64,000 nucleotides of DNA from positions 496,001 to 560,000 of the forward strand of contig JAUIHT010000003.1 of the NCBI GenBank assembly GCA_030432235.1. The letters are read 5' to 3'. Each line of letters starts with the position of its first letter. The stretch's first letter is position 1. Below, piece by piece: positions 19,896 to 29,328 of the stretch. The translations under genes and the position numbers were made by a program. The notes under the pieces were generated by a model. It was not told where the DNA came from, searched no databases, and saw only the letters and a program-made list of their open reading frames with translations. This DNA comes from Verrucomicrobiia bacterium. Its GTDB lineage: Bacteria; Verrucomicrobiota; Verrucomicrobiia; Opitutales; Cerasicoccaceae.

Positions 19896-21177
19896 CTTCC
19901 GGCTCATCGTCGGGAGAGATATAGGGGATGTCGATCTCGATCCGCGTCCCCTCCCCTGGCGCACTGACGGCATGCACAGTGCCGCCGTGCAGCTGCACGA
20001 TGTGCTTGACGATGCTCAAGCCCAGCCCGGTGCCACCGGATTCACGCGAGCGACCCTTGTCCACTCGGTAAAAGCGCTCGAAGATATGCTCCACGTCATC
20101 CTCGGGAATGCCACAGCCGTTGTCCTGCACGGTGATGTAAAGGTGGTCGCCGTCCCGCCGGGTGCTGATGCAGAGGCAATCGAAGCCCTTGGCATAGCGG
20201 ATGGTGTTGTCGAGCAGGTTCTGGAATACCTGGCTGATCTTGACCGGGTCGACCATGGCCTCGTCCGAAGTTTCGTCGAGTTCCAGGCAGACTTCCGCAA
20301 CGCCGGTGCCGATGCGCTGCTGGAAGTTCTCCACCGCGTCTCCGATAATCTTTTTGAGCGAGGCCGGCTGGCGATACAGACTTTCGGTTTCCCACTCGAG
20401 CCGGGAAAGGGCCAGCAGGTCCTCCAGCAGCAGGTGCAGCCGGGCTACGTTCTTATGGATTTTCTCCAGGAAGCGCTTGCGATCAGCATCGGTAAGCTGG
20501 TCAAAGTCTTCCAGGAGCGTGTCGGAGTAGCCCTTGATGATGGTCACCGGCGTACGCAGCTCGTGCGAGACATTGGCCACGAATTCCTTGCGCACTCCCT
20601 CGAGGCGCTTGAGGTTGCTGACGTCGTGCAAAACGAAGAGCGTGAGATCCCGCGAGGTGTCGCCGGAGTCCGGAATGCGCGCCCCGGCCACCTCGAGAAA
20701 GAGGGTCTGGCGGCCGCTGAGCATTTCGATCTGGCCGCGCCCGGGGTTTTCCTCGTAGCGGATTTTGCGCATGAACTCGAGGAACTTGGAGCTCTGGATG
20801 ACGCTTTCGATCTTCTGCCCTTCCAGCGGACCGGTGATGCCGAAGAGTCCGCGCGCAGCGGGATTGGCCAGGTAAAGACGACCTGAGTTGTCCACCACGA
20901 TAACGGCCTCGGTGAGGTTGCCCAGGGTGATTTCCAACTGTCGTAAGTAGCTCTGTTCCTGACGGTTAGACTTCTCTCGCTCCGCCGACATGCGGTTGTA
21001 AATTTGGCTCAGCCGCTCCAGATGATAGCGCCGGCCCCAGTCCGCCTCGATATCGTAGAGGAATGCCTTGCCGGACTCCGCCGCGTCGGCCAGGCGGCTT
21101 AACGTGTTGCGCAAGTAGCGCAGCCGCAGCCAAAGCCAGAGTGCGATGAAGAATAGGACTGCCGCGATCAGCAACAT
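19852..21177 (-). CDS. phoR: PhoR-like sensor histidine kinase
   Basis: A 441-residue kinase. One N-terminal membrane helix (LLIAAVLFFIALWLWLRL) is followed directly by a HAMP-less linker, a PAS domain (about residues 85-190, ITLGNLTEAVIVVDNSGRLYLANPAA) and the H-box FVANVSHELRTPVTIIKGYSD with His205. The N, G1 and G2 boxes read FQNLLDNTIRYAKG, VQDNGCGIPEDD and GGTGLGLSIVKHIVQLHGG. One membrane span and no large periplasmic domain is the PhoR layout, where phosphate is sensed via the Pst transporter and PhoU. It is 41 bp after the phoB-like gene. No pst or phoU gene lies in the window, so the PhoR name rests on architecture. Confidence 0.75.
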   Translation of the reverse strand: MLLIAAVLFFIALWLWLRLRYLRNTLSRLADAAESGKAFLYDIEADWGRRYHLERLSQIYNRMSAEREKSNRQEQSYLRQLEITLGNLTEAVIVVDNSGRLYLANPAARGLFGITGPLEGQKIESVIQSSKFLEFMRKIRYEENPGRGQIEMLSGRQTLFLEVAGARIPDSGDTSRDLTLFVLHDVSNLKRLEGVRKEFVANVSHELRTPVTIIKGYSDTLLEDFDQLTDADRKRFLEKIHKNVARLHLLLEDLLALSRLEWETESLYRQPASLKKIIGDAVENFQQRIGTGVAEVCLELDETSDEAMVDPVKISQVFQNLLDNTIRYAKGFDCLCISTRRDGDHLYITVQDNGCGIPEDDVEHIFERFYRVDKGRSRESGGTGLGLSIVKHIVQLHGGTVHAVSAPGEGTRIEIDIPYISPDDEPEDDSAQSRDATTQPA

Positions 21178-21218
21178 GCAGGTTTATCCTAGGGCATGCC
21201 TGGCCGTGGCGGCGAGGC

Positions 21219-21914
21219 CTAATTGTCGTCCACGACGCGATAGCCGACGCCACGCACTGTCTGTATGACGCTGGCGTCCGGCCCGAGCTTCTCGCGCAGG
21301 CGCCGGATATGGGTGTCCACGGTGCGGGTTTCGATGTCCGCCTCGTAGTTCCAGACGTTGACCAGAAGGTTTTCCCGGCTCTGCACGCGGCCTTTGCGCT
21401 CGACCAGCAGGCGCAGGAGCTTGAACTCGGTTGCGGTGAGGTCGATTTCGTTGCCGGCAACGGTCAGGCGATGCTTGTCGATATCGATAACGACACGGCC
21501 GATGACGAGGGTCTTGGCCTCCTCCTCGCCTTCCGAGGGGCGCTGCAGCCGCTTGAAAAGGGCTTGTATGCGCAGCATGAGCTCGCGTGAGTCGAACGGC
21601 TTGCAGATATAGTCGTCGGCTCCGGTTTCGAAGCCCTTGATGCGGTCGTCCGGCTCGCCTCGGGCGGTCAGGAAGATGATGGGAATTCCCTTCATGATGG
21701 GGTCCGAACGCAGCATGCGGCAGATTTGGATGCCGTTGAGCTCGGGCATCATAATATCGAGAATCACCAGGTCCGGGTGGAATTGGCGCGCCTCGCCCAT
21801 GATAAGTAGTGGGTCATTGATGACGGACACATCGTAGCCTTCCTGGCGGAGCTTGTAGTCCAGCAGTTCGGTTACGTCGGGCTCGTCATCGACCACGAGC
21901 ACTTTTTTTTCCAT
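21219..21914 (-). CDS. phoB: PhoB-like OmpR-family response regulator
   Basis: A 231-residue regulator. The receiver domain starts at the ATG at 21914 (MEKKVLVVDDEPDV). The phosphoacceptor is Asp53 (LVILDIMMPELNG) and the conserved lysine lies in DDYICKPFDS. The C-terminal winged helix has GNEIDLTATEFKLLRLLVERKGRVQSRENLL and DTHIRRLREKLG. In E. coli PhoB binds 11-bp direct repeats with TGTCA cores. Similar repeats occur in this window at 6974, 22099 and 39740. It is the first gene of a phoB-phoR-trmB cluster. Confidence 0.8.
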   Translation of the reverse strand: MEKKVLVVDDEPDVTELLDYKLRQEGYDVSVINDPLLIMGEARQFHPDLVILDIMMPELNGIQICRMLRSDPIMKGIPIIFLTARGEPDDRIKGFETGADDYICKPFDSRELMLRIQALFKRLQRPSEGEEEAKTLVIGRVVIDIDKHRLTVAGNEIDLTATEFKLLRLLVERKGRVQSRENLLVNVWNYEADIETRTVDTHIRRLREKLGPDASVIQTVRGVGYRVVDDN

Positions 21915-22098
21915 TTGCGCGATTGTAGCCATGCAAGGCGGAAGATTGAGAAGTGGATATCCCTTTGCCAATGATCAAAATAGGGGGCCAAGAGTATATT
22001 TTCAAGTAAGAAATAGTGTTTCAAACACGCAATGCGTTGAACATCAGCGACTTAAAATGTAACAATTGAGTTATTGACAAACGGCAAATGTATGGCCC

Positions 22099-22116
22099 GT
22101 CACGCAAATGTTACAA
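22099..22116 (-). promoter_or_regulatory. Possible Pho-box-like repeat upstream of phoB
   Basis: On the minus strand TTGTAAC (22116-22110) and GCGTGAC (22105-22099) are 11 bp apart with ATTT between. They overlap the mnmG stop and lie about 190 bp upstream of phoB. A TGTTACA/TGTAACA motif also occurs at 22058. The 196-bp spacer (21915-22110) holds no gene. Weak evidence for autoregulation. Confidence 0.25.
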
Positions 22117-24090
22117 TCCCTCAACGCCTTTTGTATTGGGGGATTGGTCTTTCCGCTCCCCTTCCCCGCGCTGCTTGCGTAGCCAGACCATGAGCAGGCT
22201 GATATCTGCCGGATTCACCCCGCTGATGCGACTGGCTTGAGCCAGGTTCTGGGGCTTGATGGCGTCGAGCTTTTGGGCGCTCTCCTTCCGCAGCCCTGGG
22301 AGCGCTATGTAATTGAGCTCGCGCGGCAGTCGGATGTGCTCCAGATGCTTCATTTTCTCCAGATGGCGCAATTCGCGGTCCAGATAGCCCCGATACTGCA
22401 CACGGTAGAGAATTTCGCGCAAGGCGGTCTCCCCCACCCCTCTTAGCGCCTCGGGAAGCTGCGCACGCGTCGGTGCCCCACCCTTGCGGATGACATCGCC
22501 GTAGCTACCGCCGCTGGTGGTCAAAACCTCCAGCTCTCGCTCCCAGCGCCGCACCAGGGCTGCTTTTTCCTGCATACGGACAATACGCTCTGCCGGCGCC
22601 AGGCCAAGGCGTGCCGTGTGTTGAGCCAGGCGAATCTCTGCGCTACTGTGGTTGAACAACAGACGGTGCTCGGCCCGGCTGGTGAACATGCGGTACGGCT
22701 CGTTCGTGCCTTTCGTTACCAGATCGTCGATCAACACGCCAATGTAAGCCTCGTCACGGCCAAGGATGAGCGGCGGCTCCTCACGAAGTTTGCAGACGGC
22801 ATTGACACCGGCAACCAAGCCCTGCCCTGCTGCCTCCTCGTAGCCGGAGGTTCCGTTGATCTGACCCGCGAAAAACAGGTTTTCGACCTTCTTGGACTCC
22901 AGTGAGGCGAAAAGCTGCGTGGGCGGCGCAAAATCATACTCAACCGCGTAGGCCGGACGCAGCATGACCACATTCTCCAATCCCGTGATGCTGCGCAGCA
23001 TTTCGAGCTGGACGGCGAACGGCAGGCTCGTGCTCAGGCCGTTGATGTACCACTCGTTGGTGTTGCGACCTTCCGGCTCCAGATAGAGCTTATGGGCGGG
23101 CTTGTCCGCGAATTTGACGAACTTGTCCTCGATGCTTGGGCAATATCGTGGTCCCGAACCGGTTATTTCGCCCCCGTAGAGGGCGGACTGGTGTAGATTC
23201 TCACGCACGATGCGCTCCGTAGCCTCCGTGGTGGACGTGGTCCAGCACGGCACTTGCTCGTTGCCGGGTAGCCAACCAAGGAGCTTTTGATGTGAATGTT
23301 CCACGTGGAACAAGGATTCAAACCCCGGGCCCGCGTCACCATTTTGTTCCACGTGGAACATTTCCTCGCCTAGACGAGTATCGTAGAATCCGAAGAGCGT
23401 CGGTTGATCATCGCCGGGTTGAACCTCGCATTGTGAAAAATCGATACTGGAACCAAGGATACGCGGCGGTGTCCCGGTCTTAAGCCGCTGGAGTTCGATG
23501 CCAGCCTCGAGAAAGCTACTGGAAAGACCTTTGGCGGAAAAGTCTCCCAGACGGCCGCCTTCGTTCTTGTTCTTGCCGATGTGCATGAGGCCACGCAGGA
23601 AGGTGCCGGTCGTCACCACCACAGTTTGGCCGTAAAAGTCGATATCCAGGTTGGTTTTGACCCCAACCACGCGGTCCTTGTCAAAGATGAGGGCGGTGAC
23701 CATGGCCTGGAAGAGCGTCAGGTTCGGCTCGGTTTCCAGGCGATGCTTCATGCGGAACTGATAGGCCTTCTTGTCACATTGGGCCCGTGGGGCCTGTACT
23801 GCGGGGCCCTTGGAGGCATTTAAGAGACGAAACTGAATGGCCGTCGTGTCCGTGTTGACCGCCATTTCGCCGCCGAGAGCATCGATTTCACGGACGATGT
23901 TGCCTTTGGCCTGACCACCAATGGCCGGATTGCAGCTCATTTGGGCGATAGTATCGACGTTCCCGGTCAACATAAGCACATCGGCGCCCATGCGGGCAGC
24001 GGCCAGGGCGGCTTCACAACCAGCGTGGCCGGCGCCACACACGATGACGTCGTAAGGGGAGTGCGGTCCGAATCGCAGTGGAGACTTCAT
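22111..24090 (-). CDS. mnmG: tRNA uridine-34 carboxymethylaminomethyl-modifying enzyme MnmG (GidA)
   Basis: A 659-residue FAD-dependent enzyme that with MnmE modifies U34 of tRNA. The FAD fold is at the N-terminus ([23 protein letters not shown]). Family motifs include [34 protein letters not shown] and [18 protein letters not shown], plus [23 protein letters not shown] near the second FAD contact. The start at 24090 overlaps the mnmE stop in an ATGA. At about residues 243-265 there is an insertion absent from E. coli MnmG, encoding FHVEQ and FHVEH. This is the translation of two parS palindromes. Confidence 0.96.
   Translation of the reverse strand: MKSPLRFGPHSPYDVIVCGAGHAGCEAALAAARMGADVLMLTGNVDTIAQMSCNPAIGGQAKGNIVREIDALGGEMAVNTDTTAIQFRLLNASKGPAVQAPRAQCDKKAYQFRMKHRLETEPNLTLFQAMVTALIFDKDRVVGVKTNLDIDFYGQTVVVTTGTFLRGLMHIGKNKNEGGRLGDFSAKGLSSSFLEAGIELQRLKTGTPPRILGSSIDFSQCEVQPGDDQPTLFGFYDTRLGEEMFHVEQNGDAGPGFESLFHVEHSHQKLLGWLPGNEQVPCWTTSTTEATERIVRENLHQSALYGGEITGSGPRYCPSIEDKFVKFADKPAHKLYLEPEGRNTNEWYINGLSTSLPFAVQLEMLRSITGLENVVMLRPAYAVEYDFAPPTQLFASLESKKVENLFFAGQINGTSGYEEAAGQGLVAGVNAVCKLREEPPLILGRDEAYIGVLIDDLVTKGTNEPYRMFTSRAEHRLLFNHSSAEIRLAQHTARLGLAPAERIVRMQEKAALVRRWERELEVLTTSGGSYGDVIRKGGAPTRAQLPEALRGVGETALREILYRVQYRGYLDRELRHLEKMKHLEHIRLPRELNYIALPGLRKESAQKLDAIKPQNLAQASRISGVNPADISLLMVWLRKQRGEGERKDQSPNTKGVEGL
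23297..23312. other. parS-type ParB binding palindrome, copy 1
   Basis: TGTTCCACGTGGAACA, a perfect 16-bp palindrome, differs only at symmetric positions from the widely conserved parS core (TGTTTCACGTGAAACA) and matches the form used in pseudomonads. It lies within mnmG, 48 bp from copy 2. ParB loads here to recruit condensin and position the origin region. No parAB is in the window. Confidence 0.85.
23345..23360. other. parS-type ParB binding palindrome, copy 2
   Basis: A second identical TGTTCCACGTGGAACA. Both copies sit in a stretch encoding a MnmG-specific insertion (FHVEQ...FHVEH). Two identical copies so close together are not expected by chance and mark this locus as a chromosome-segregation site. 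Confidence 0.85.
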
Positions 24091-25442
24091 TTTCCGATGC
24101 AAAAGGTGGAGAAGAGCCTGTCGAGCATGGCTTCGTTGTCAATTTTGCCTACGATTTCGCCGAGGGACTCGATAGCGGAGCGAATATCGGCGGCGGCGAG
24201 CTCGACCGGCTCGGCTTTGGTAAGCTTGGCGCGGGCTTCGTCGATGGCATTACAAGCCCGGGAGAGGGCATCGGCGTGTCGGGCGTTGACCACCAGGGCG
24301 TCGGGCCCGGGTACAATATCGTCGGTTTCGAGCAACTTGACCAGCGTGGCCCTGAAATCGTCGAGGCCCTCACCAGTTAGGGCGGAAAGGCGTACATGAG
24401 GATGTCCGGGCAGGAAGTCGTCCATCCTGCGACTGTCGGGAAGATCGATTTTGTTCTCAAGCACCAGACTACGCTCTGGGGGAATACAAGCGAGGGCATC
24501 CTCCGGCAGGGTGGGGGAGGGCAGCGTACTGTCTACCATGAGGATGACAAAGTCCGCGGCATCCAGTCGTTCCAAGGTTTTGCGAATCCCCAAAGCTTCA
24601 ATATTATCTGTAACATAATGAATACCAGCAGTATCTGTTATTTTTAAGGCGTAAGGTCCTGCCATGATGCGCTCGGAAATGAAGTCGCGCGTCGTGCCGG
24701 GCTCGGGGCTGACGATGGCGCGCTCGTCCCCCACAAGGAGGTTGAGCAGGCTGCTCTTGCCGGCATTGGGCGGGCCAGCGATGACCGTGCTGAGGCCGTC
24801 GTTGAGCACCGATTGATAGCGCGAGGTCTGCATTAGCTCGCCAAACTCGCGGGAGAGGGTGGCGAGGTCCTGCAAAGGGCCGGACTGGTCTTCGGGTGGA
24901 AGATCTTCTTCGGGAAAGTCGATGTAGGCCTCAATGGCGGCCTGCGCGCGGAGGAGTCGATCGATGTCCGCCTCGACCCGGCGTCCAAGCGCACCGGCGA
25001 GCTGCTGTCGCGCCACGGCTAAGGCCCGCTCACTACGAGCATGGATGAGATCCGCCACCGCCTCAGCCTGGGCGAGGTCCATACGGTCGTTGAGAAAGGC
25101 CGTGCGGGTGAACTCTCCAGGCTCGGCCAGACGGCAACCTCGCGCTCTCAGGTCTTCGATAAGGCGTTGGATGATAAGCGGATTCCCGTGGCAGTTAAGT
25201 TCCAGGCAGTCCTCACCTGTGAATGAGTGACCGGCCTCGTAGAACACGGCAACCACTTCATCAATTTTATCACCACTTAGTGACAAATAGTCCCGAAAAG
25301 CAGTCTTGCGTGGCTCCAGCTTACCGCCGCTCAGGCACTCGCTGGCCAGGCGGGGGCAATCCAGCCCGGAGAGGCGGACGATGGCGAGGGCGGACTGGCC
25401 GTGCGGCGTGGCCAGCGCGACGATGGTTTCACCAAAGGGCAT
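24087..25442 (-). CDS. mnmE: tRNA modification GTPase MnmE
   Basis: A 451-residue GTPase and partner of MnmG in U34 modification. The N-terminal tetrahydrofolate-binding domain starts [25 protein letters not shown]. The helical domain follows, with an inserted G domain at about residues 215-375: G1 GPPNAGKSS (223-231), DTAG in [10 protein letters not shown], and NKID in [10 protein letters not shown]. The protein ends with the catalytic FCIGK motif. The start at 25442 is preferred over 25460 since MPFGET is the family start. mnmE and mnmG overlap at ATGA. Confidence 0.96.
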   Translation of the reverse strand: MPFGETIVALATPHGQSALAIVRLSGLDCPRLASECLSGGKLEPRKTAFRDYLSLSGDKIDEVVAVFYEAGHSFTGEDCLELNCHGNPLIIQRLIEDLRARGCRLAEPGEFTRTAFLNDRMDLAQAEAVADLIHARSERALAVARQQLAGALGRRVEADIDRLLRAQAAIEAYIDFPEEDLPPEDQSGPLQDLATLSREFGELMQTSRYQSVLNDGLSTVIAGPPNAGKSSLLNLLVGDERAIVSPEPGTTRDFISERIMAGPYALKITDTAGIHYVTDNIEALGIRKTLERLDAADFVILMVDSTLPSPTLPEDALACIPPERSLVLENKIDLPDSRRMDDFLPGHPHVRLSALTGEGLDDFRATLVKLLETDDIVPGPDALVVNARHADALSRACNAIDEARAKLTKAEPVELAAADIRSAIESLGEIVGKIDNEAMLDRLFSTFCIGK

Positions 25443-25526
25443 AGTGGCGCAGCTAAGCACACTTGCTCTCGCAGATCACGCTTTATCCAAAACAGCGACC
25501 TTTCTGGAGCTGCTCGCCCCAGAACC

Positions 25527-25571
25527 CCGCGGTGCCTGACCGCACAGGACAATGAGGGGCAAGCCCCTACG
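25527..25571 (+). repeat. Dispersed repeat copy A (recA-mnmE spacer)
   Basis: The stretch CGCGGTGCCTGACCGCAC, then A, then GGACAATGAGGGG and CAAGCCCC shares most bases with the minus-strand sequence at 57294-57340. It contains two small hairpins (GCGGT/ACCGC and GGGGC/GCCCC). It lies 34 bp downstream of recA. The remaining 145-bp spacer holds no gene. Confidence 0.45.
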
Positions 25572-25604
25572 CTACTACGTAGCTACCCCTGCTTAAGGCA
25601 CAGC

Positions 25605-26684
25605 CTAGCTTTCCTCGCCGAGGTCCTTGTCTTCGTCACTACTGCCAAGGCTGGCGCCGCCGACTACCTGCACCTTTTCCAGGATTTGCTTCTGCACATC
25701 ATCCAGCACCTTGGGGTTTTCGGCGAGGTAGGCCTTGGCAGCTTCGCGGCCCTGTCCGACGAGGTCGCCGTTGTAGCTGATCCAGGAGCCTTTCTTTTCG
25801 AGAATCTTGTGCTCGATGCCGAGGTCCAGAATAGAGCCGGTGCGGGAAATGCCTTCGTTGTACATGATGTCGAATTCGCAGTCGGTGAAGGGTGGGGCGA
25901 CCTTGTTTTTGACGACCTTGATCTTCGTACGGTTGCCGATGGTCTTGCCATCGGTGGCCTTGATTTGGCCGATACGGCGGATATCCATGCGCACGGAGGC
26001 GAAGAATTTGAGGGCGCGACCGCCGGGGGTGGTTTCGGGGCTGCCGAACATGACGCCGATTTTCTCGCGAATCTGGTTGGTAAAGATACACACGCACTGG
26101 GTACGGCTGATGGCGGCGGTGAGGCGGCGCATGGCCTGGCTCATCATACGGGCCTGTACACCCACGGTGGCATCACCCATCTGGCCGTCCAGCTCGGTGC
26201 GTGAAACCAGCGCGGCCACCGAGTCGACCACCACGACGTCCACCGCGCCGGAACGAATGAGCGTCTCGGCAATATTGAGCGCGTCTTCACCGGATTCCGG
26301 CTGGGAAACCATCAGGTTTTCCAGGTCGACACCGACGATTTTAGAGTAGCGAGGGTCGAGGGCGTGCTCAACATCGATAAAGACGGCGTTGCCGCCTTTG
26401 CGCTGGGCTTCGGCAATGATGGAAAGACAGAGCGTGGTCTTACCGGAGGATTCCGGTCCATAAATTTCCACGATACGTCCCTTGGGCAGGCCACCCACGC
26501 CGAGCGCGAGGTCGATGGCGACGGAGCCCGTCGAGATGGTGGCGATGTTCATCTTCGAGGCATCGCCCAGTCGCATGAGTGTGCCTTCGCCGAACTGCTT
26601 GTTAATCGCGGAAATGGCGAGATTGAGCGTTTTGTCGTCGCGTGCGGCGGGATCTGGGGTTTTGGATTTGGTTGCTGCGGCCAT
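25605..26684 (-). CDS. recA: Recombinase RecA
   Basis: A 359-residue strand-exchange ATPase. Walker [10 protein letters not shown] is at 76-84. MAW/signature segments include [16 protein letters not shown] and the DNA-binding loop [15 protein letters not shown]. Walker B is [11 protein letters not shown]. The acidic C-terminus reads [12 protein letters not shown]. It mediates homologous recombination and LexA self-cleavage. I found no convincing LexA box in the 136 bp upstream. TTGCAT and AAATAA with 17-bp spacing on the minus strand are a weak promoter candidate. Confidence 0.97.
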   Translation of the reverse strand: MAAATKSKTPDPAARDDKTLNLAISAINKQFGEGTLMRLGDASKMNIATISTGSVAIDLALGVGGLPKGRIVEIYGPESSGKTTLCLSIIAEAQRKGGNAVFIDVEHALDPRYSKIVGVDLENLMVSQPESGEDALNIAETLIRSGAVDVVVVDSVAALVSRTELDGQMGDATVGVQARMMSQAMRRLTAAISRTQCVCIFTNQIREKIGVMFGSPETTPGGRALKFFASVRMDIRRIGQIKATDGKTIGNRTKIKVVKNKVAPPFTDCEFDIMYNEGISRTGSILDLGIEHKILEKKGSWISYNGDLVGQGREAAKAYLAENPKVLDDVQKQILEKVQVVGGASLGSSDEDKDLGEES

Positions 26685-26820
26685 GGCGTTGGTTTGTTGG
26701 ATTCGTCGTTCCGTTTCCAGTTTTTATTTGTCCGCACGTCGCACGAATGCAAGCATAAATGTGGAAATATGTTCACTAATTTACCCCGAGTCCATAAAAG
26801 CCTCTCTTGGCGATTGAGAA

Positions 26821-27312
26821 ATGACCGCCGATGATCATGCTAACCGGATGCAAAGCCATTCTCGCGGCATGAATCTGGACTTCGACGAGGACGACGAAAA
26901 GCGCGCGGCCAACCGTCTGCGCAGCCTTCTTTATGCGCGCATGGTGGGAGTGGCGGCGGGTGCCTTTCTGCTTCTGTGGCTGCCGTTCAATGCCCTGCGT
27001 TGGGGTGGGGAAGCCCCCGCCGGCCTCCTGACCGCCGAGTGGTTAGTCTTCGGGCTGGTGGGTGTCCTTCTGCTGTTGCCCTGGAAGAAGCTTGAACCGA
27101 CCAAAGCATGGAAGCCACTGGTGTTCGTGCTCTGCGCAGCAGCGGCGGCCTTTGCCTTCACGCTGGTGGTCGATTTGATTTTTCAATACATGATGGCGGC
27201 GGATCAGGGGACCAAGCCGATGCCACCGGCTTTCCAAAGCCTGCTTTTGTTCCTCGTGCTGATGCAGCCCGCCGTGGTGATTTTCCAGCGGCGGCCGGAG
27301 CTGCTCGACTAA
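26821..27312 (+). CDS. Four-span integral membrane protein, unknown
   Basis: A 163-residue protein. Its cytoplasmic acidic N-terminus (MNLDFDEDDEKRAANRLRSL) is followed by four hydrophobic segments (VGVAAGAFLLLWLPFNAL, WLVFGLVGVLLLLPW, LVFVLCAAAAAFAFTLVVDLIF, AFQSLLLFLVLMQPAVVIF). No family is recognised. Internal ATGs at about residues 10 and 17 are alternative starts. It is divergent from recA, sharing the 136-bp spacer, and is followed by element E3. Confidence 0.6.
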   Translation: MTADDHANRMQSHSRGMNLDFDEDDEKRAANRLRSLLYARMVGVAAGAFLLLWLPFNALRWGGEAPAGLLTAEWLVFGLVGVLLLLPWKKLEPTKAWKPLVFVLCAAAAAFAFTLVVDLIFQYMMAADQGTKPMPPAFQSLLLFLVLMQPAVVIFQRRPELLD

Positions 27313-27420
27313 TAAGTGCTTTAGTTCTTAGTGACTGGTGCCTGGTTTATTTTTCGAACACCAGGGTCATGCGGCTTGTAGACTTTTGAATAACTAAGCA
27401 CCAAGCACTAGAACACATCC
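27313..27420. repeat. Heptad inverted-repeat element E3
   Basis: The left arm (about 27315-27345) has 7-mers such as AGTGCTT/TAGTGAC/TGGTGCC. The right arm (about 27390-27415) has ACTAAGC/ACCAAGC/ACTAGAA. The right arm reads as the reverse complement of the left. It fills the spacer between two membrane-protein genes. Confidence 0.65.
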
Positions 27421-27424
27421 ATTC

Positions 27425-28288
27425 ATGCGCTACCTTGCTCTGCTTTTTGGAGTCTTCTGTTGCTCGACATCGGTCATCTGGATCAAGTTGACAACGGTGG
27501 ATCCGGTGCTGCTGGCTGCCATTCGGCTGCTGGGGGCGGGGCTGTTGCTGAGCCCGCTTTTCGTGAAGGCCTGGACGAAGCACGCCGGAGCCTTTACCAG
27601 AAAGCACCTCCTGCGCTGCCTGTTTCCCGCCCTGATGCTGGCTTTGCATTTCATCAGCTGGATTATCGGGGCGCGCATGACCTGGGCGGCGAACTCCACG
27701 TTGATCGTCAACCTCGTGCCGGTGGCGATGCCTTTCCTTCTGTATTTTAGTATGCATGAACGCATCACCCGGGGCGAGCTGGCCGGAACGGTCGTCGCCA
27801 TTGTAGGGGTGTTGCTACTGGGCTGGGACAGCTACCGGCTGGACCCGGCACTGCTGGCGGGGGATGCCGTCTGCTTCGGCTCCATGCTGCTCTTTGCGTG
27901 GTACTTGATGCTGGGGCGAAAAAACCGCGACTTCGCCAATCTGTGGTTGTACGTGGTGCCGGTCTACGCCATCGCGGGTGTCGTTTGCGTGTGCGCGCTT
28001 CCATTCCTCGGTAATGTCTCTGCGCCGGTGCCGACGGGGCAATGGATCTTCGTGCTGGGCTTGACGGTTGTGCCGACGATTTTTGGGCATTCGTTGCTTA
28101 ACTGGGGCATGAAGCACCTGCGCGGACAACAGGTGGCCATCCTCAACCTCGCGCAGTTTATCTTCGCGGGCACCATGGCGTGGCTCATTCTCGGTGAAGT
28201 GCCCGGCTGGCTCTTCGTTGCCGCGGCGACAATGGTGGTGGCCGGGGCCGTCACCGCCATCGTCACGCAGCCGCGTAAAGCAGGCTAA
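27425..28288 (+). CDS. EamA/DMT-superfamily transporter
   Basis: A 287-residue inner-membrane protein with about ten hydrophobic helices in two EamA repeats. The first repeat includes VDPVLLAAIRLLGAGLLLSPL and the second GHSLLNWGMKHLRGQQVAILNLAQFIFAGTMAWLILGEVPGWLFVAAATMVVAGAV. The latter carries the typical E-P at the end of helix 9. Family members export metabolites or take up small solutes; the substrate here is unknown. It starts 5 bp after element E3. Confidence 0.82.
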   Translation: MRYLALLFGVFCCSTSVIWIKLTTVDPVLLAAIRLLGAGLLLSPLFVKAWTKHAGAFTRKHLLRCLFPALMLALHFISWIIGARMTWAANSTLIVNLVPVAMPFLLYFSMHERITRGELAGTVVAIVGVLLLGWDSYRLDPALLAGDAVCFGSMLLFAWYLMLGRKNRDFANLWLYVVPVYAIAGVVCVCALPFLGNVSAPVPTGQWIFVLGLTVVPTIFGHSLLNWGMKHLRGQQVAILNLAQFIFAGTMAWLILGEVPGWLFVAAATMVVAGAVTAIVTQPRKAG

Positions 28289-28347
28289 GGTTGCCTCGGG
28301 CGTTGTTTTCGTTTTTTCAGGAACCCATTCGCGTCAAACCCGTCCCA

Positions 28348-28989
28348 ATGATCATGTCGAAGTCCATCATCGCGCTCTGCCTGGCTTTGCTTTGCCTGGC
28401 AAAGCCCCTTTTGGGGGCAGAGGAAACCGCCGGGCCGACCATCCTGTTTTTTGGCGACAGCCTGACGGCCGGTTACGGGCTCGACCCGGACCAGGCCTAT
28501 CCCGCGCTCATTCAGGAAAAGCTGGATGAAAAAGAAATTCCCGGAAAGGTAGTCGTGGGGGCGGTCAGCGGGGACACCACGGCGGGCGGTCTGCGGCGCA
28601 TCAACTGGATGCTGCGGCGCCCGGTGGACATCATTGTGCTGGCCCTCGGCGCCAACGACGCCATGCGGGGAGTCGACCTCGCCGATACGGAGAAGAATCT
28701 CCAGGCCATCATCGACAAGGTCCGCGAGAAAAATCCCGACGTAAAAATCGTCATTGCAGGCATGATGATGCCGCAGAACTTCGGTCTGGAGTACAGCGAG
28801 CAGTTCAACGCCATGTACCCGCGCCTGGCCAAGGCCAACGACGCCGTGCTCATCCCGTTCATGCTGGAGGGCGTCGGCGGCATCCGCGAGTTGAACCTCG
28901 CCGACGGCATCCACCCCAACCCCAAAGGCCACCAAATCGTCGCCGAAAACGTGTGGGTCGTTCTGGAGCCGCTGATAAACAAAGAGTAA
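28348..28989 (+). CDS. tesA: SGNH/GDSL arylesterase (TesA-like lysophospholipase)
   Basis: A 213-residue exported esterase. The signal peptide (IMSKSIIALCLALLCLAKPLLGAEE) follows the ATG at 28348. Block I FFGDSLTAGYGLDPDQAYPALI holds the nucleophilic serine; block III reads ALGANDAMRG; block V DGIHPNPKGHQ holds Asp and His. This is the TesA/acyl-CoA thioesterase I layout, a periplasmic enzyme acting on acyl esters. Substrate is inferred from family only. It is 59 bp after the EamA gene. Confidence 0.85.
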   Translation: MIMSKSIIALCLALLCLAKPLLGAEETAGPTILFFGDSLTAGYGLDPDQAYPALIQEKLDEKEIPGKVVVGAVSGDTTAGGLRRINWMLRRPVDIIVLALGANDAMRGVDLADTEKNLQAIIDKVREKNPDVKIVIAGMMMPQNFGLEYSEQFNAMYPRLAKANDAVLIPFMLEGVGGIRELNLADGIHPNPKGHQIVAENVWVVLEPLINKE

Positions 28990-29328
28990 TGAAATGGGTA
29001 CCCTGTCGCTGTGTGACTTGAAGGAGTGCGGCAGCCTAAGGAAGGTGCTGTAGTAAAGTTTAGGGGGATGAAAATCCCGGAATAAATGGAAGTCCCCAGG
29101 GTGGTAAAGGGGCTATGAAAGTGCGGAAGGACGAATGTTTGGTTTTGCCCATGGTTATGCGGCTGAACTAGCGTTTTAGGCTTGTCAAACGGCTCATGGA
29201 CGACAGCCTTCACGAGTTTTTTTCGCCCAGTGCGTCGACGCTTTTTATAGAGATTTTTCGATAGCCCATTTCTCGAAACTTTCTTCCTTTCCATCGGTTT
29301 CGCCATAAGGCGGATACGTATCATCCCA
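28990..29328. other. 339-bp non-coding stretch before the large repeat protein
   Basis: No ORF of size or RNA signature was found on either strand. It contains a small hairpin (GGGGAT/ATCCC near 29065) and an A/T-richer tract (29250-29320) directly before the ATG at 29329 that may hold the promoter. Confidence 0.4.

Noticed and set aside
26685-26820. SOS box upstream of recA
   Set aside because: No CTGT-N8-ACAG, GTTC-N7-GTTC or GAAC-N4-GTTC match convincing enough; the LexA motif of this group is unknown to me.
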